From an uncultured Bacillota bacterium (GTDB taxonomy: Bacteria > Bacillota_I > Bacilli_A > RFN20 > CAG-826): a DNA stretch of 64,000 bases. A program made the position numbers and the translations under genes. Each line of letters begins with the position of its first letter. Position 1 is the first letter of the stretch. The notes beneath the pieces are model-generated. The model did no database searches, had not been told where the DNA came from, and saw nothing but the letters and a program-made list of their open reading frames with translations. Positions 36,031 to 44,317 of the stretch are shown here, one piece after another. The stretch lies in contig CASFVT010000007.1 of the NCBI GenBank assembly GCA_949298195.1, forward strand, positions 116,477-180,476. Direction: 5' to 3'.

Positions 36031-36808
36031 TTGCATCAGGGAATTCGGACGCTTGGCCCGAAAAGAGCTTGGCCAGAATTTCCTCATCGACGATGGTTTG
36101 GCTTCGAAGATGGTCGATGCCCTGTCTGTGAAGCGAGGCGAACAGGTAGTGGAAATCGGCCCCGGTGCCGGTTCTCTCAGTTATTTCCTCGCCCTTACGG
36201 AAGGCAAGATCGAGCTCCTCGAAATCGATAAGCGGCTTTATCAAAAGCTTGTCGATGACTTTGGAAATCTATCAAACATGCACGTCAGGTTGGAGGATGC
36301 CTCGACCCATGACTACAAAGGAGTCGACAAGGTCATCGGGAACCTCCCCTATTACCTGACCTCGGAACTCCTCGAGCGGTTCCTTTTGAGTGCGGATGTT
36401 TGCCAAAAAGCCGTCTTCATGGCGCAAAAGGAAGCCCAGGAAAGGCTTTTTTCCAGAAGCGGCAAGGATTACGCTCCCTTGAATGTTCTTCTTTCGTATC
36501 TATATGAAGGAAAGAAGCTGATGAATGTCTCCCCTACCTCCTTTCTACCGCCTCCTCACGTTTCATCGACGGTGTTCGTCCTGAACAGAAAGGAGAATGT
36601 CGATTTCCAGGAAGGCCAACGTTTATACCATTTAGCCAGGGGCCTATTTGCCTACCGCCGGAAAACGCTCCAAAACAACCTTACGAGCTACCTTGGGAAC
36701 GCCGAGGTGGCATCGCGTGTTCTTGCCAAAACCGGAATCGACGGAATCAGGCGGGCGGAATCCTTGTCCTTAAGAGAAATCGAAACCATCCTCTCGACGT
36801 TGCAATAG
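36008..36808 (+). CDS. ksgA: 16S rRNA dimethyladenosine transferase
   Basis: 266 residues from the ATG at 36008, with AAGGAG 7 bases upstream inside rnmV. The protein dimethylates two adjacent adenosines near the 16S 3' end. Motifs: LGQNFL near residue 22, SAM site EIGPGAGSL, and IV motif NLPYYLT. The longer frame to 35867 lies within rnmV in another frame. Confidence 0.95.
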   Translation: MSSKGYFDCIREFGRLARKELGQNFLIDDGLASKMVDALSVKRGEQVVEIGPGAGSLSYFLALTEGKIELLEIDKRLYQKLVDDFGNLSNMHVRLEDASTHDYKGVDKVIGNLPYYLTSELLERFLLSADVCQKAVFMAQKEAQERLFSRSGKDYAPLNVLLSYLYEGKKLMNVSPTSFLPPPHVSSTVFVLNRKENVDFQEGQRLYHLARGLFAYRRKTLQNNLTSYLGNAEVASRVLAKTGIDGIRRAESLSLREIETILSTLQ

Positions 36809-36839
36809 GGTTTTTCTATTCTAATATTGGTGGGTCAAA

Positions 36840-37715
36840 ATGCTCTTTCACCGGAATAGCCTGACGATTCGCTCGGCCGCGAAAATCAATGTTTCCCTCC
36901 ACATAAAGGGTATCCTGCCCAACGGATTCCATGACCTGGAGATGGTCAACCTCCCTCTCGACCTCCACGACATCATCGAAATCGATAGAACCCCATATTC
37001 CCAGGACACTTTCGTCACCTGCGACGACGTCAGCCTTTCCTTCACCCGTCATAACCTGTGCACGAAGGCCGTCGAAAAAATGCGTGCTTTCTTTGGCTTC
37101 AAGGACAATTTCACGATTAACATCCATAAGGAAATACCATTTGCCGCTGGATTGGGTGGGGGTTCCTCAAATGCCGCAGCCGTCATCCGCGGACTCGTAG
37201 ATTTGCTGGAGATTAAGACGACCCCGGAGATTCTTAGTGAAATCGGGCTCCAGATCGGAGCCGACGTCCCTTTCTTCCTCTCGATGAAACCGTCGATTGT
37301 GACAGGGATTGGTGAGAAGCTTGAAAAGATACAGGTCAAAAAATCATATTTCTGCCTACTGGTGAAGCCGAACGAGGGGCTTTCGACCCAAAAGGTTTTT
37401 GCGAAATTCGACGAGATGAAACCGGAGAACGCCCCAATTGACACCGAGAAAGTCGTCGCGGCTTTGACGAGCGGAGACGATGGATTGTTGGCCCAATCGA
37501 TTGGGAACGACCTCGAAGCTGCCAGCGTGTCGCTTCTACCTAAAATCGCGGAAATCGAGAAAAGCCTCCGTTTCGATGGCTTCCGGATCGTCTCGATGAC
37601 AGGAAGTGGATCAACCGTCTTCGCCTTGACCACAAACCAGAAATTGGCCCGGGAGTGCTTCCGGAAATACGATGAACAGGGTTACGTTACGCGTCTATGC
37701 AAGACGCTTGTATAA
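36840..37715 (+). CDS. ispE: 4-diphosphocytidyl-2-C-methyl-D-erythritol kinase
   Basis: 291 residues. GHMP kinase of the MEP isoprenoid pathway. Motifs: SAAKINVSLHI near the N-terminus, GLGGGSSNAAAVIRGL for the ATP loop (about 104-120), and MTGSGSTVFAL near 260. It shows the organism makes isoprenoids by the non-mevalonate route. GGTGGG lies before the ATG. The stop codon overlaps the TATAAT box of glmU. Confidence 0.95.
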   Translation: MLFHRNSLTIRSAAKINVSLHIKGILPNGFHDLEMVNLPLDLHDIIEIDRTPYSQDTFVTCDDVSLSFTRHNLCTKAVEKMRAFFGFKDNFTINIHKEIPFAAGLGGGSSNAAAVIRGLVDLLEIKTTPEILSEIGLQIGADVPFFLSMKPSIVTGIGEKLEKIQVKKSYFCLLVKPNEGLSTQKVFAKFDEMKPENAPIDTEKVVAALTSGDDGLLAQSIGNDLEAASVSLLPKIAEIEKSLRFDGFRIVSMTGSGSTVFALTTNQKLARECFRKYDEQGYVTRLCKTLV

Positions 37716-37716
37716 T
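37711..37716 (+). promoter_or_regulatory. -10 box directly before glmU
   Basis: TATAAT, then six bases, then the glmU ATG; the first base of the ATG sits at the expected +1. No strong -35 is visible. Confidence 0.5.
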
Positions 37717-37722
37717 CCCAAC

Positions 37723-39123
37723 ATGGAAAAAAACAGATATGCCGTGATTCTCGCTGCGGGCAAGGGCTCGCGGATGAAATCGAAAAGAGACGATGTCTCA
37801 AAGGTCTCCTACCCCATCCTTGGGGTCCCACTCCTTAGGTATGTGATGGATGCCCTTTCTGCCTGTGGGGTGAATCGGCTCGTCACCATCCTTGGCTTCG
37901 GCGGGGAGACGTCCAAGAAGATTGCCGAAGGCCGTTCTGAAATTGTCTGGCAGAAGGAACAAAAAGGTTCCGGCCACGCCGTGATGATGGCAGCTCCTTT
38001 GCTGGAAGGCAAAGAAGGGGAAACCATCGTTTGCTGTGGAGATACGCCGCTTTTGCGGGGAGAAACACTTAGAAACCTCTTCGAATTTCACGAAAAAAAC
38101 CACAATTCGCTCACCATCCTTACCTTTGAGGCCCAAAACCCAAAAGGATATGGCCGGATTGTGAGGGAAAACGGTTTGGTTCAAGCCATTGTAGAACAGA
38201 AAGACCTTGTGGGAGAGCAGCACGACATCACCGAGGTGAACGCTGGAGTCTATGTTTTTTCCAATAAAGAACTCTTCGAGGCTCTCAAACACATAACTAC
38301 CGACAATGCGGCTGGTGAATATTACCTGACCGATGTCATCTCCATCTTCGTGAAGAGCGGATTGAAGGTCGATGGATACAAAGCATACGACCCCATCGAA
38401 ATGTCAGGCATCAACGACCGTGTCCAACTTGCCTCCGCGGCAAAGGCCATGCAACGGAGGATCAACGAAAATCTAATGCTCTCTGGCGTTACAATCGAGG
38501 ATCCAGACACGGCATACATAGGTCCGTGTGTTGAAATCGGGCCCGATACCGTCATCAAGGCGAATACCCATCTCCTTGGCGAGACGAAAATCGGTGAGGA
38601 ATGCATAATCGGCCCGAATTCTTATGTCGAGGATTCGACCATCGGCGACTATGCCATTGTTTCTTTCTCGCATATCGTTGAATCGAAACTCCAACGAGGC
38701 TCGCAAATTGGACCCTTCGCCCGAATCCGCCGGGGCTCGATCGTCCGCGAAAAGGCCCATATCGGGAATTTCGTGGAACTCAAAAACACCGATTTCGGCA
38801 ACGGTAGCAAAGCCATGCACCTCTCTTATCTTGGGGACATTGCTGTAGGTTCTAGCGTGAACATCGGCTGTGGGACCATCGTCGCAAATTACGATGGGGT
38901 TAACAAATTTCATTCTGAGATTGGCGATGGCTCCTTCATTGGAAGCGGCTCGACCATCATTTCCCCCATCAAAATCGGAAGTGAGGCCTTTGTCGCTGCC
39001 GGCAGCACCATCACGGACGACGTTCAAGCCAATGATTTGGCGATCGCAAGGGGCAGACAGGTAAATAAGCCAGGATACGCGAAGGCCCTGCGCGAGAGAG
39101 CAATGGCTAAGAAGGACAAATGA
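37723..39123 (+). CDS. glmU: bifunctional UDP-N-acetylglucosamine pyrophosphorylase / glucosamine-1-phosphate acetyltransferase
   Basis: 466 residues from the ATG at 37723. The N-terminal pyrophosphorylase has LAAGKGSRMKSK near residue 10. The C-terminal left-handed beta helix carries hexapeptide repeats and the acetyltransferase stretch VELKNTDFGNGSKAMHLSYL. The product feeds peptidoglycan and teichoic acids. No ribosome site is present and a TATAAT ends 6 bases before the ATG, so it may be leaderless. The stop overlaps the next small gene. Confidence 0.96.
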   Translation: MEKNRYAVILAAGKGSRMKSKRDDVSKVSYPILGVPLLRYVMDALSACGVNRLVTILGFGGETSKKIAEGRSEIVWQKEQKGSGHAVMMAAPLLEGKEGETIVCCGDTPLLRGETLRNLFEFHEKNHNSLTILTFEAQNPKGYGRIVRENGLVQAIVEQKDLVGEQHDITEVNAGVYVFSNKELFEALKHITTDNAAGEYYLTDVISIFVKSGLKVDGYKAYDPIEMSGINDRVQLASAAKAMQRRINENLMLSGVTIEDPDTAYIGPCVEIGPDTVIKANTHLLGETKIGEECIIGPNSYVEDSTIGDYAIVSFSHIVESKLQRGSQIGPFARIRRGSIVREKAHIGNFVELKNTDFGNGSKAMHLSYLGDIAVGSSVNIGCGTIVANYDGVNKFHSEIGDGSFIGSGSTIISPIKIGSEAFVAAGSTITDDVQANDLAIARGRQVNKPGYAKALRERAMAKKDK

Positions 39124-39380
39124 TGGATTGGACTTGTGTGTTTGGGCGTAACGCCTACTTGAATGGCCAACTCATCGGTTACGTTGGGACAGATTCTGAT
39201 GGGAACGGCATTTTATTCGTGGGAGGCAAAGAGTTTTGCGTCATAGACGAAGAAGGGCGCTTCCTCCTGGACGGTCTGGAAATCGGTTATATCGACGACG
39301 GAGGAGATGTCTACCTGAATGGACAACTGATGGGCGAAATCGACTCACACGACGATTTAAGGTTGTCGGGAAAATTCTGA
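39120..39380 (+). CDS. small repeat protein, unknown
   Basis: 86 residues, acidic, no membrane segment. Three related motifs of about 11 residues are seen: YLNGQLIGYVG (about 13-23), FLLDGLEIGYID (about 48-59) and YLNGQLMGEID (about 65-75). They alternate with GKEFCVIDEEG-type strands, suggesting a small all-beta repeat fold. It starts at an ATG overlapping the glmU stop (ATGATG), so it is translationally coupled. No family recognised. Confidence 0.6.
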   Translation: MMDWTCVFGRNAYLNGQLIGYVGTDSDGNGILFVGGKEFCVIDEEGRFLLDGLEIGYIDDGGDVYLNGQLMGEIDSHDDLRLSGKF

Positions 39381-39392
39381 TCTGATACTTGG

Positions 39393-39416
39393 AAAGAAGT
39401 GCCGCACCTCTTTTTA
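39393..39416 (+). terminator. weak terminator after the small repeat gene
   Basis: A short imperfect stem (AGAAGT with ACCTCT, 5-nt loop) followed by five T. Low confidence. Confidence 0.4.
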
Positions 39417-39427
39417 TAGTATAAAAG

Positions 39428-39466
39428 TATGTTGAATGTATATACAAAGAATGGATAATCAACATA
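39428..39466. promoter_or_regulatory. promoter and inverted-repeat operator of the RelB/DinJ-like gene
   Basis: TTGAAT (39432-39437), 16 nt, GATAAT (39454-39459). The promoter is framed by an 8-bp inverted repeat, TATGTTGA (39428-39435) and TCAACATA (39459-39466), with the palindrome TGTATATACA (39437-39446) inside. Such nested repeats are typical of autoregulated antitoxin promoters. Confidence 0.6.
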
Positions 39467-39476
39467 TATTGTATGT

Positions 39477-39782
39477 ATGAAAAACACAATTATTAATCTT
39501 CGTGTCGACGACGACCTGAAAAACGAGGCGGAGAAGGTTTTTGAAAGTATTGGGCTTACCACATCCGCGGCCATTCTCTTGTATCTAAAGGCCGTAATCC
39601 GCGAGAAGCGCATCCCCTTTTCGCTTGTTGCCAATGATGAGGATTTAGCGAAGAAGGAGCGACATGCCGCTTCGACCTCCACAACAAAGAAGCCGGAACC
39701 TGATCTCGCCCCGGTCACCCCTACGAAAAAGACCAAAATTCACGGGAAAACCTCTTTAAGGCAGGCCATCGAGAAACTTTGA
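39477..39782 (+). CDS. RelB/DinJ-family ribbon-helix-helix protein, apparently orphan antitoxin
   Basis: 101 residues. The first about 50 match the DinJ/RelB fold: INLRVDDDLKNEAEKVFESI, then GLTTSAAILLYLKAVIRE and IPF. The C-terminal half is low-complexity, rich in Lys, Thr and Pro, and lacks a clear toxin-binding helix. No RelE/YafQ toxin is beside it; the next gene is a macrodomain protein. Operator repeats upstream suggest autoregulation. It could be an orphan antitoxin, a solitary repressor, or partner of the macrodomain gene. Confidence 0.75.
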   Translation: MKNTIINLRVDDDLKNEAEKVFESIGLTTSAAILLYLKAVIREKRIPFSLVANDEDLAKKERHAASTSTTKKPEPDLAPVTPTKKTKIHGKTSLRQAIEKL

Positions 39783-39858
39783 CGAGGTTACTCCAAACAC
39801 CAAATCTTCTAAAAACGGAAGCCAAGTTGGGCACCCAGCAATCCGACAATTACCGACA

Positions 39859-40632
39859 ATGACTGAAAATGAACTTCTGGAACTTTACTTTGATTCGGAA
39901 TTTTCTAGTTTCCGCCGGTTCCTGAGGGTAAGGAAAGGCGAGAGAGGCTACTCCCGGGAAGTTCTCCGTGCCCTCATTGCGTTTTCCGACGGAACAGTTC
40001 CTTCCGAAATCCATCATTTTGCAGATTTGATTCTCAAGGAAGAGGATCAATGTCGGCCACGGGTCAATCCACTCCGGTTGGCCGTCTCTTCTCTTCCTGG
40101 GGTGGCGCTCTACCAAGGATCATTGTTGGATCTCCAAGTCGACGGAATCGTCGCCCCCACCTCACCTTCGCTTGAGGGTATCCGCCTTCTATACGGAGGC
40201 GGAATCGAGAGCGAAATTGAGCAAGCCACTGGCTTTTCCTACAAACTTGGTCTCCAGAAACCACGTTTTGCCCTACATGGCGCTCTGGCCAAGCCCGGCA
40301 CGGTCATATTGAGCGAAGCCAGGAACATCAAAGCCAAGCTATTGGCCCACGTCATTGCCCCGCGAGTAGAAGTGAGACCGTCGTATCAAGACGAAAAGGC
40401 CTTGAGGGCCTGTTATGGCAAATCGCTCACGATGCTAGGAGAAAACGGGTGTCGAACAGTGGGGATTCCCCTTTTGGGCCTCGACCCGGAACGTTACCCT
40501 TTCAACGAGGCCATCAAGCTTGCCGTTTACGAGTTGGAGAAATGGAGGAACCTCAATCCAAAAGGCCCGCTCGTGGTTTTGGTAGTGCGTAACGGAAGGG
40601 AACGGTCGATAATCGAAACGGAGATGGAATGA
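39859..40632 (+). CDS. macrodomain protein, degenerate Zn-macro type
   Basis: 257 residues. The N-terminal part (about 30-65) resembles the helical extension of zinc macrodomain ADP-ribosyl hydrolases, and residues about 82-250 form a macro fold: YQGSLLDLQVDGIVAPTSPS, then GGGIESEIEQATG and PGTVILSEARN. The usual NAAN is replaced by APTS (99-102), and the CH.C zinc motif of the Zn-macro group is missing. It probably binds an ADP-ribose-like ligand, but activity is doubtful. It follows the RelB-like gene by 76 bases; GACAAT lies 8 bases before the ATG and no ribosome site is seen. Confidence 0.75.
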   Translation: MTENELLELYFDSEFSSFRRFLRVRKGERGYSREVLRALIAFSDGTVPSEIHHFADLILKEEDQCRPRVNPLRLAVSSLPGVALYQGSLLDLQVDGIVAPTSPSLEGIRLLYGGGIESEIEQATGFSYKLGLQKPRFALHGALAKPGTVILSEARNIKAKLLAHVIAPRVEVRPSYQDEKALRACYGKSLTMLGENGCRTVGIPLLGLDPERYPFNEAIKLAVYELEKWRNLNPKGPLVVLVVRNGRERSIIETEME

Positions 40633-40820
40633 TGTTCGGTAAAAAGAAGGAAACAAGGATCAACCGGATGGAAAAGGTTCTTTCGGAAGTGGAAAAGCTC
40701 CGTCTTGCCAAAGCAAAAAGCCAGGCCATGGCCATTTTAGAGACGGCCTATCGGAACAAGGAGATATCCGCTTTCGACTACGAGAGGGAACGTACCGTCC
40801 TTCTCCGTGAATTCGATTAA
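40629..40820 (+). CDS. small basic coiled-coil protein, unknown
   Basis: 63 residues, nearly all alpha-helical, charged, with heptad-like spacing across MEKVLSEVEKLRLAKAKSQA. The ATG overlaps the macrodomain stop (ATGA), so the two are translated together. The stop overlaps the stop of the convergent acetyltransferase gene by a few bases. Its tight coupling suggests it is a partner of the macrodomain protein; this is inference only. Confidence 0.55.
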   Translation: MMFGKKKETRINRMEKVLSEVEKLRLAKAKSQAMAILETAYRNKEISAFDYERERTVLLREFD

Positions 40821-41431
40821 CCGCGTGGATAGATGTTGAGGCGGTCTGCCTCGGTCAGGGGCCGGATCGCCCGGCAGGGAACCCCGCCGGCCAAGACGCC
40901 GGGAGGTATGTCCTTGGTGACGACTGCCCCGGCGGCAATTACCGAGTCGTCGCCTATACGGACCCCGCCGCAAATAGTGACGTCGGAAGCGACCCATACC
41001 CGGTTCCCGATGTAAACGGGCTTGGAATATTCGAGATCGTAGTAAGAGCCGTCGGCTTTTTGCCGTTGGATCCTCTCTTCGGCGAGTAAGGGGTGAACCG
41101 GGGTCACGACATGAACATCCACCCCAAACATGGCATCGTCACCGATTTCAACGGGCGAGACATCCAGAATCACCGCCCCGTAGTTGGCATAGAAGTTCTT
41201 TCCTGTTTTCAAATGGATCCCGTAGTCTACTTGGACATTCGGGGCCATGTAGGAATTGGGGCCTAGACCAGGGAAGAGATCGTAGAGTCGTTTTAGGTAA
41301 AGCTCGACTGCCGCAGGGTCGGTTGTGTTGAGAAGGTAGGCTCGATGCTTGGCTGCCCTAGAGAGTTTGGCGATTTCAGGGTCGGTCGGATCATAGATTT
41401 GGCCGGCAAGCATTTTTTGATATTCGGTCAT
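40817..41431 (-). CDS. maltose/galactoside O-acetyltransferase family protein
   Basis: 204 residues. Hexapeptide-repeat acetyltransferase of the Maa/LacA/NodL type, using acetyl-CoA on a sugar hydroxyl. An N-terminal helical part MTEYQKMLAGQIYDPTDPE is typical of the family, followed by left-handed beta helix with the catalytic histidine in VVTPVHPL and later IGNRVWVASDVTICGGVRIG. TAGAAT ends 6 bases before the ATG and no ribosome site is seen, fitting a leaderless mRNA. The true sugar is not predictable. Confidence 0.9.
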   Translation of the reverse strand: MTEYQKMLAGQIYDPTDPEIAKLSRAAKHRAYLLNTTDPAAVELYLKRLYDLFPGLGPNSYMAPNVQVDYGIHLKTGKNFYANYGAVILDVSPVEIGDDAMFGVDVHVVTPVHPLLAEERIQRQKADGSYYDLEYSKPVYIGNRVWVASDVTICGGVRIGDDSVIAAGAVVTKDIPPGVLAGGVPCRAIRPLTEADRLNIYPRG

Positions 41432-41496
41432 GAGACAATTCTACAGAAAGCTCCTGTAAAAGTTAGATTAATTTCCGAAATTCGCTAAATCGATAC

Positions 41497-41525
41497 GAAA
41501 ACGGCCCCACCCGGAGGCGGAGCCG
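41497..41525 (-). terminator. ppdK terminator
   Basis: CGGCTCC with GGGGCCG around a 10-nt loop, then TTTTCG on the minus strand, 16 bases after the ppdK stop. Confidence 0.75.
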
Positions 41526-41540
41526 CTTTCAAGTGACAAT

Positions 41541-44198
41541 TTACTTCTTGCTGGCCCGATGATGGAGGATGTTGGCCTGGGCCGCCGCAAGGCGGGCAAG
41601 GGGCACCCGGAACGGGGAGCAGGAGACGTAATCGAGGCCGACGTTATCGTAGAACTCGATCGAGGCGGGGTCGCCGCCGGTCTCGCCGCAAACGCCTACC
41701 ACGAGGTCTTTCCTCGTCTCGCGCCCGCGGTCGAAGGCCATCTTGACGAGTTCGCCGACGCCTTCCTTGTCCACAGTCTGGAACGGATCGAATTCATAGA
41801 TCTTCCGATCGTAGTAGAAGGGGAGGAATTGTCCGGCATCGTCACGGCTGAAGCCCATGGTGAGCTGAGTGAGGTCGTTGGTGCCGAAGGAGAAGAATTC
41901 GGCTTCCTTGGCGATGTCCCCGGCGCGGATGCAAGCGCGCGGGATTTCGATCATGGTGCCGATCTTATACGAGAGCTTGTGCCCGGCCTTTTCCATTTCG
42001 GATTCGACGGCCTCGGTGACGACCTTCTTGGCCCACTTGAACTCCTTGAGCTCGCCGGCGAGCGGGATCATGATCTCCGGCTCGATGTCGTGCCCGAGCT
42101 CCTTGCTGGCCTTGAGGGCAGCTTGGATGATGGCGGTGGCCTGCATCCGGTAGATTTCCGGATAGGCAACGCAGAGACGGCAGCCACGGAAGCCCATCAT
42201 CGGGTTGGCCTGATGGAGCTGGCCGATGCGGTCCTTGACCTTCTGGACGGAGACACCGAGGGCTTTGGCAATGCCCTCGATCTTCTCTTCTTCGTGGATT
42301 TCCGGGAGGAACTCGTGGAGAGGCGGATCGAGGAGACGGATGCAGACGTGGCTATCCGGATTGGCCATGTACATGGCGTAGAAGTCGCTGACCTGATAGG
42401 GACGGAGCCGCTCGAGGGCCGCTTCCCGCTGTTCGGCAGTATCCGAGAGGATCATCGAACGCATGTTGAGGATGCGGTCATCGGCGAAGAACATCCGCTC
42501 AGTCCGGCAGAGGCCGATGCCTTCGGCTCCGAACTTCCGGGCATTCTCGGCGTCGAGCGGGGTATTGCAGTTGGCGCGGATCTTGAGGCGGCGGTACTTG
42601 TCGGCCCAACCCATGAGACGGCCGAAGTCGCCCGAGAGGCTGGCTTCGATCATCGCGATGGTGCCGTCATAGACGTAGCCGGTGGAGCCGTCGACGGAGA
42701 CGACGTCGCCGTCTTTGTAGACCTTGCCCTTGATGGTCATGGTCTTGGCTTCCTCGTCGATGATGGCGTCGGTACAACCGGCAACGCAGCACTTGCCCAT
42801 CGAGCGGGCAACGACCGCGGCGTGTGAGGTCATGCCGCCGCGAGCCGTGATGATGGCTTCGGCGTTGACCATGCCGATGATGTCCTCAGGAGAGGTCTCG
42901 GCCCGGGCAAGGACGACCTTGACGCCGGCATCATGACGCTCCTTGGCTTCTTCGGCGGTGAAGACGAGGGCACCGGTTCCGGCGCCCGGGGAAGCCGGGA
43001 GTCCGGTGAGGATCGGCGAGTGCTTCTTGAGGTCATCAGGGTCGAAGGTCGGGTGGAGAAGGTCGTTGAGGGCCTTCGGCTCGACGCGGAGGGTTGCCTC
43101 TTCTTCGTTGATCAAGCCTTCGTCGACGAGGTCGCAGGCGATTTTCACGGCCGCGCGGGCAGTCCGCTTTCCGTTCCGGGTCTGGAGGAAGTAGAGTTTG
43201 CCCTTTTCGATGGTGTACTCCATGTCCTGCATGTCCTTGAAGTACTTTTCCATCCGGGTGATGGTCTCGATGAATTGCTTATAAACATCGGGCATCCGCT
43301 TGGCGAGCTCATCGATGTGGAGCGGGGTGCGGATTCCGGCGACGACGTCTTCGCCTTGGGCGTTGGGAAGGAATTCGGCATAGATCTTCTTCTCGCCGGT
43401 GGAGGGGTTGCGCGAGAAGGCGACGCCGGTGCCGCTATCCTCGCCCATGTTCCCGAAGACCATCGTCTGGACATTGACGGCGGTACCCCATTCATAGGGG
43501 ATGCCGTTCATCTGACGGTAGACGTTGGCACGCGGGTTGTCCCAACTGCGGAAGACGGCGGCCACCGCCTCGCGGAGCTGGAGATAGGGGTCGGTCGGGA
43601 AGTCCTCGCCGAAGGTCTTCTTGTAGTAGGCCTTGTAAGCCTTGACGAGTTCCTTGAGTTGGTCGACGTTGACTTCGGTGTCGAGCTTGTAGCCGTTCTT
43701 TTCCTTGAGTTCGTCGAGCATCCTGTCCATGTCGGTGCGGGGGTGCCCCTTGGCGATGTTGGTGAACATCAAGATGAAGCGGCGGTAGCAGTCATAGGCG
43801 AAGCGCTCATTGCCGCTCGCCTTGGCGAGTTCCTCGACGGTCTTGTCGTTGAGACCGAGGTTGAGGATGGTATCCATCATGCCCGGCATCGACTGCCTGG
43901 CACCCGAACGGACGGAGACGAGGAGCGGAACCCCGGTGCCTCCCCCGAAGGCCTTGTTATCGACTTTTTCGACTTCGTGGATGTGGGCCACGATGTCATC
44001 CCAGACGAAATCGGGAATCGTCTTCCCGCTTTCGTAGTAGAGGGTGCAAGCTTCGGTCGAGATGGTGAAACCGGCCGGGATGTTGATCCCAGCCGCGGTC
44101 ATCTCGGCGAGGCCTGCGCCTTTTCCACCAAGGATGTCCTTGCCGAGGTGCTTCTCGGTGGCTTCCTTGAAGGAGAAGACGTACTTCTTTTCTGCCAT
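41541..44198 (-). CDS. ppdK: pyruvate, phosphate dikinase
   Basis: 885 residues. Interconverts PEP, AMP and PPi with pyruvate, ATP and Pi. An N-terminal ATP-grasp domain is followed by the swivelling phosphohistidine domain with GGMTSHAAVVARSMG and a C-terminal TIM barrel with VGVCGETGGDP, which supplies the catalytic cysteine. The reading GKGAGLAEMTAAG near residue 25 is typical. Many anaerobic Bacilli use it for PPi-linked glycolysis. The gene is monocistronic. A hairpin GGGCGC-TTTCTT-GCGCCC (44218-44235) precedes the AGGAGG, and TATCAT (44246-44251) is a likely -10. Confidence 0.97.
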   Translation of the reverse strand: MAEKKYVFSFKEATEKHLGKDILGGKGAGLAEMTAAGINIPAGFTISTEACTLYYESGKTIPDFVWDDIVAHIHEVEKVDNKAFGGGTGVPLLVSVRSGARQSMPGMMDTILNLGLNDKTVEELAKASGNERFAYDCYRRFILMFTNIAKGHPRTDMDRMLDELKEKNGYKLDTEVNVDQLKELVKAYKAYYKKTFGEDFPTDPYLQLREAVAAVFRSWDNPRANVYRQMNGIPYEWGTAVNVQTMVFGNMGEDSGTGVAFSRNPSTGEKKIYAEFLPNAQGEDVVAGIRTPLHIDELAKRMPDVYKQFIETITRMEKYFKDMQDMEYTIEKGKLYFLQTRNGKRTARAAVKIACDLVDEGLINEEEATLRVEPKALNDLLHPTFDPDDLKKHSPILTGLPASPGAGTGALVFTAEEAKERHDAGVKVVLARAETSPEDIIGMVNAEAIITARGGMTSHAAVVARSMGKCCVAGCTDAIIDEEAKTMTIKGKVYKDGDVVSVDGSTGYVYDGTIAMIEASLSGDFGRLMGWADKYRRLKIRANCNTPLDAENARKFGAEGIGLCRTERMFFADDRILNMRSMILSDTAEQREAALERLRPYQVSDFYAMYMANPDSHVCIRLLDPPLHEFLPEIHEEEKIEGIAKALGVSVQKVKDRIGQLHQANPMMGFRGCRLCVAYPEIYRMQATAIIQAALKASKELGHDIEPEIMIPLAGELKEFKWAKKVVTEAVESEMEKAGHKLSYKIGTMIEIPRACIRAGDIAKEAEFFSFGTNDLTQLTMGFSRDDAGQFLPFYYDRKIYEFDPFQTVDKEGVGELVKMAFDRGRETRKDLVVGVCGETGGDPASIEFYDNVGLDYVSCSPFRVPLARLAAAQANILHHRASKK

Positions 44199-44217
44199 GT
44201 TTTCCTCCTAGTATCGG

Positions 44218-44251
44218 GGCGCAAGAAAGCGCCCTGGCAACGGAAATGATA
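44218..44251 (-). promoter_or_regulatory. ppdK -10 box and leader hairpin
   Basis: TATCAT (44246-44251) then a short leader whose only feature is a 6-bp GC stem (44218-44235) just before the ribosome site. It could affect mRNA stability or translation. The gap also holds a 9-bp A/G-C/T hairpin at 44262-44285. Confidence 0.45.
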
Positions 44252-44317
44252 GCACCGGCCACTTCTTCTTAGAAGAAAGAAGAAGCCACCCCGACCCAAT
44301 TGCCTTAAACTAAGCCC

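Noticed and set aside
41559..44249. Two long plus-strand frames (422 and 438 residues) opposite ppdK
   Set aside because: Mirror frames of a GC-rich gene, composed of Asp, Glu, Gly, Val and His runs without motifs; ppdK on the minus strand is certain.
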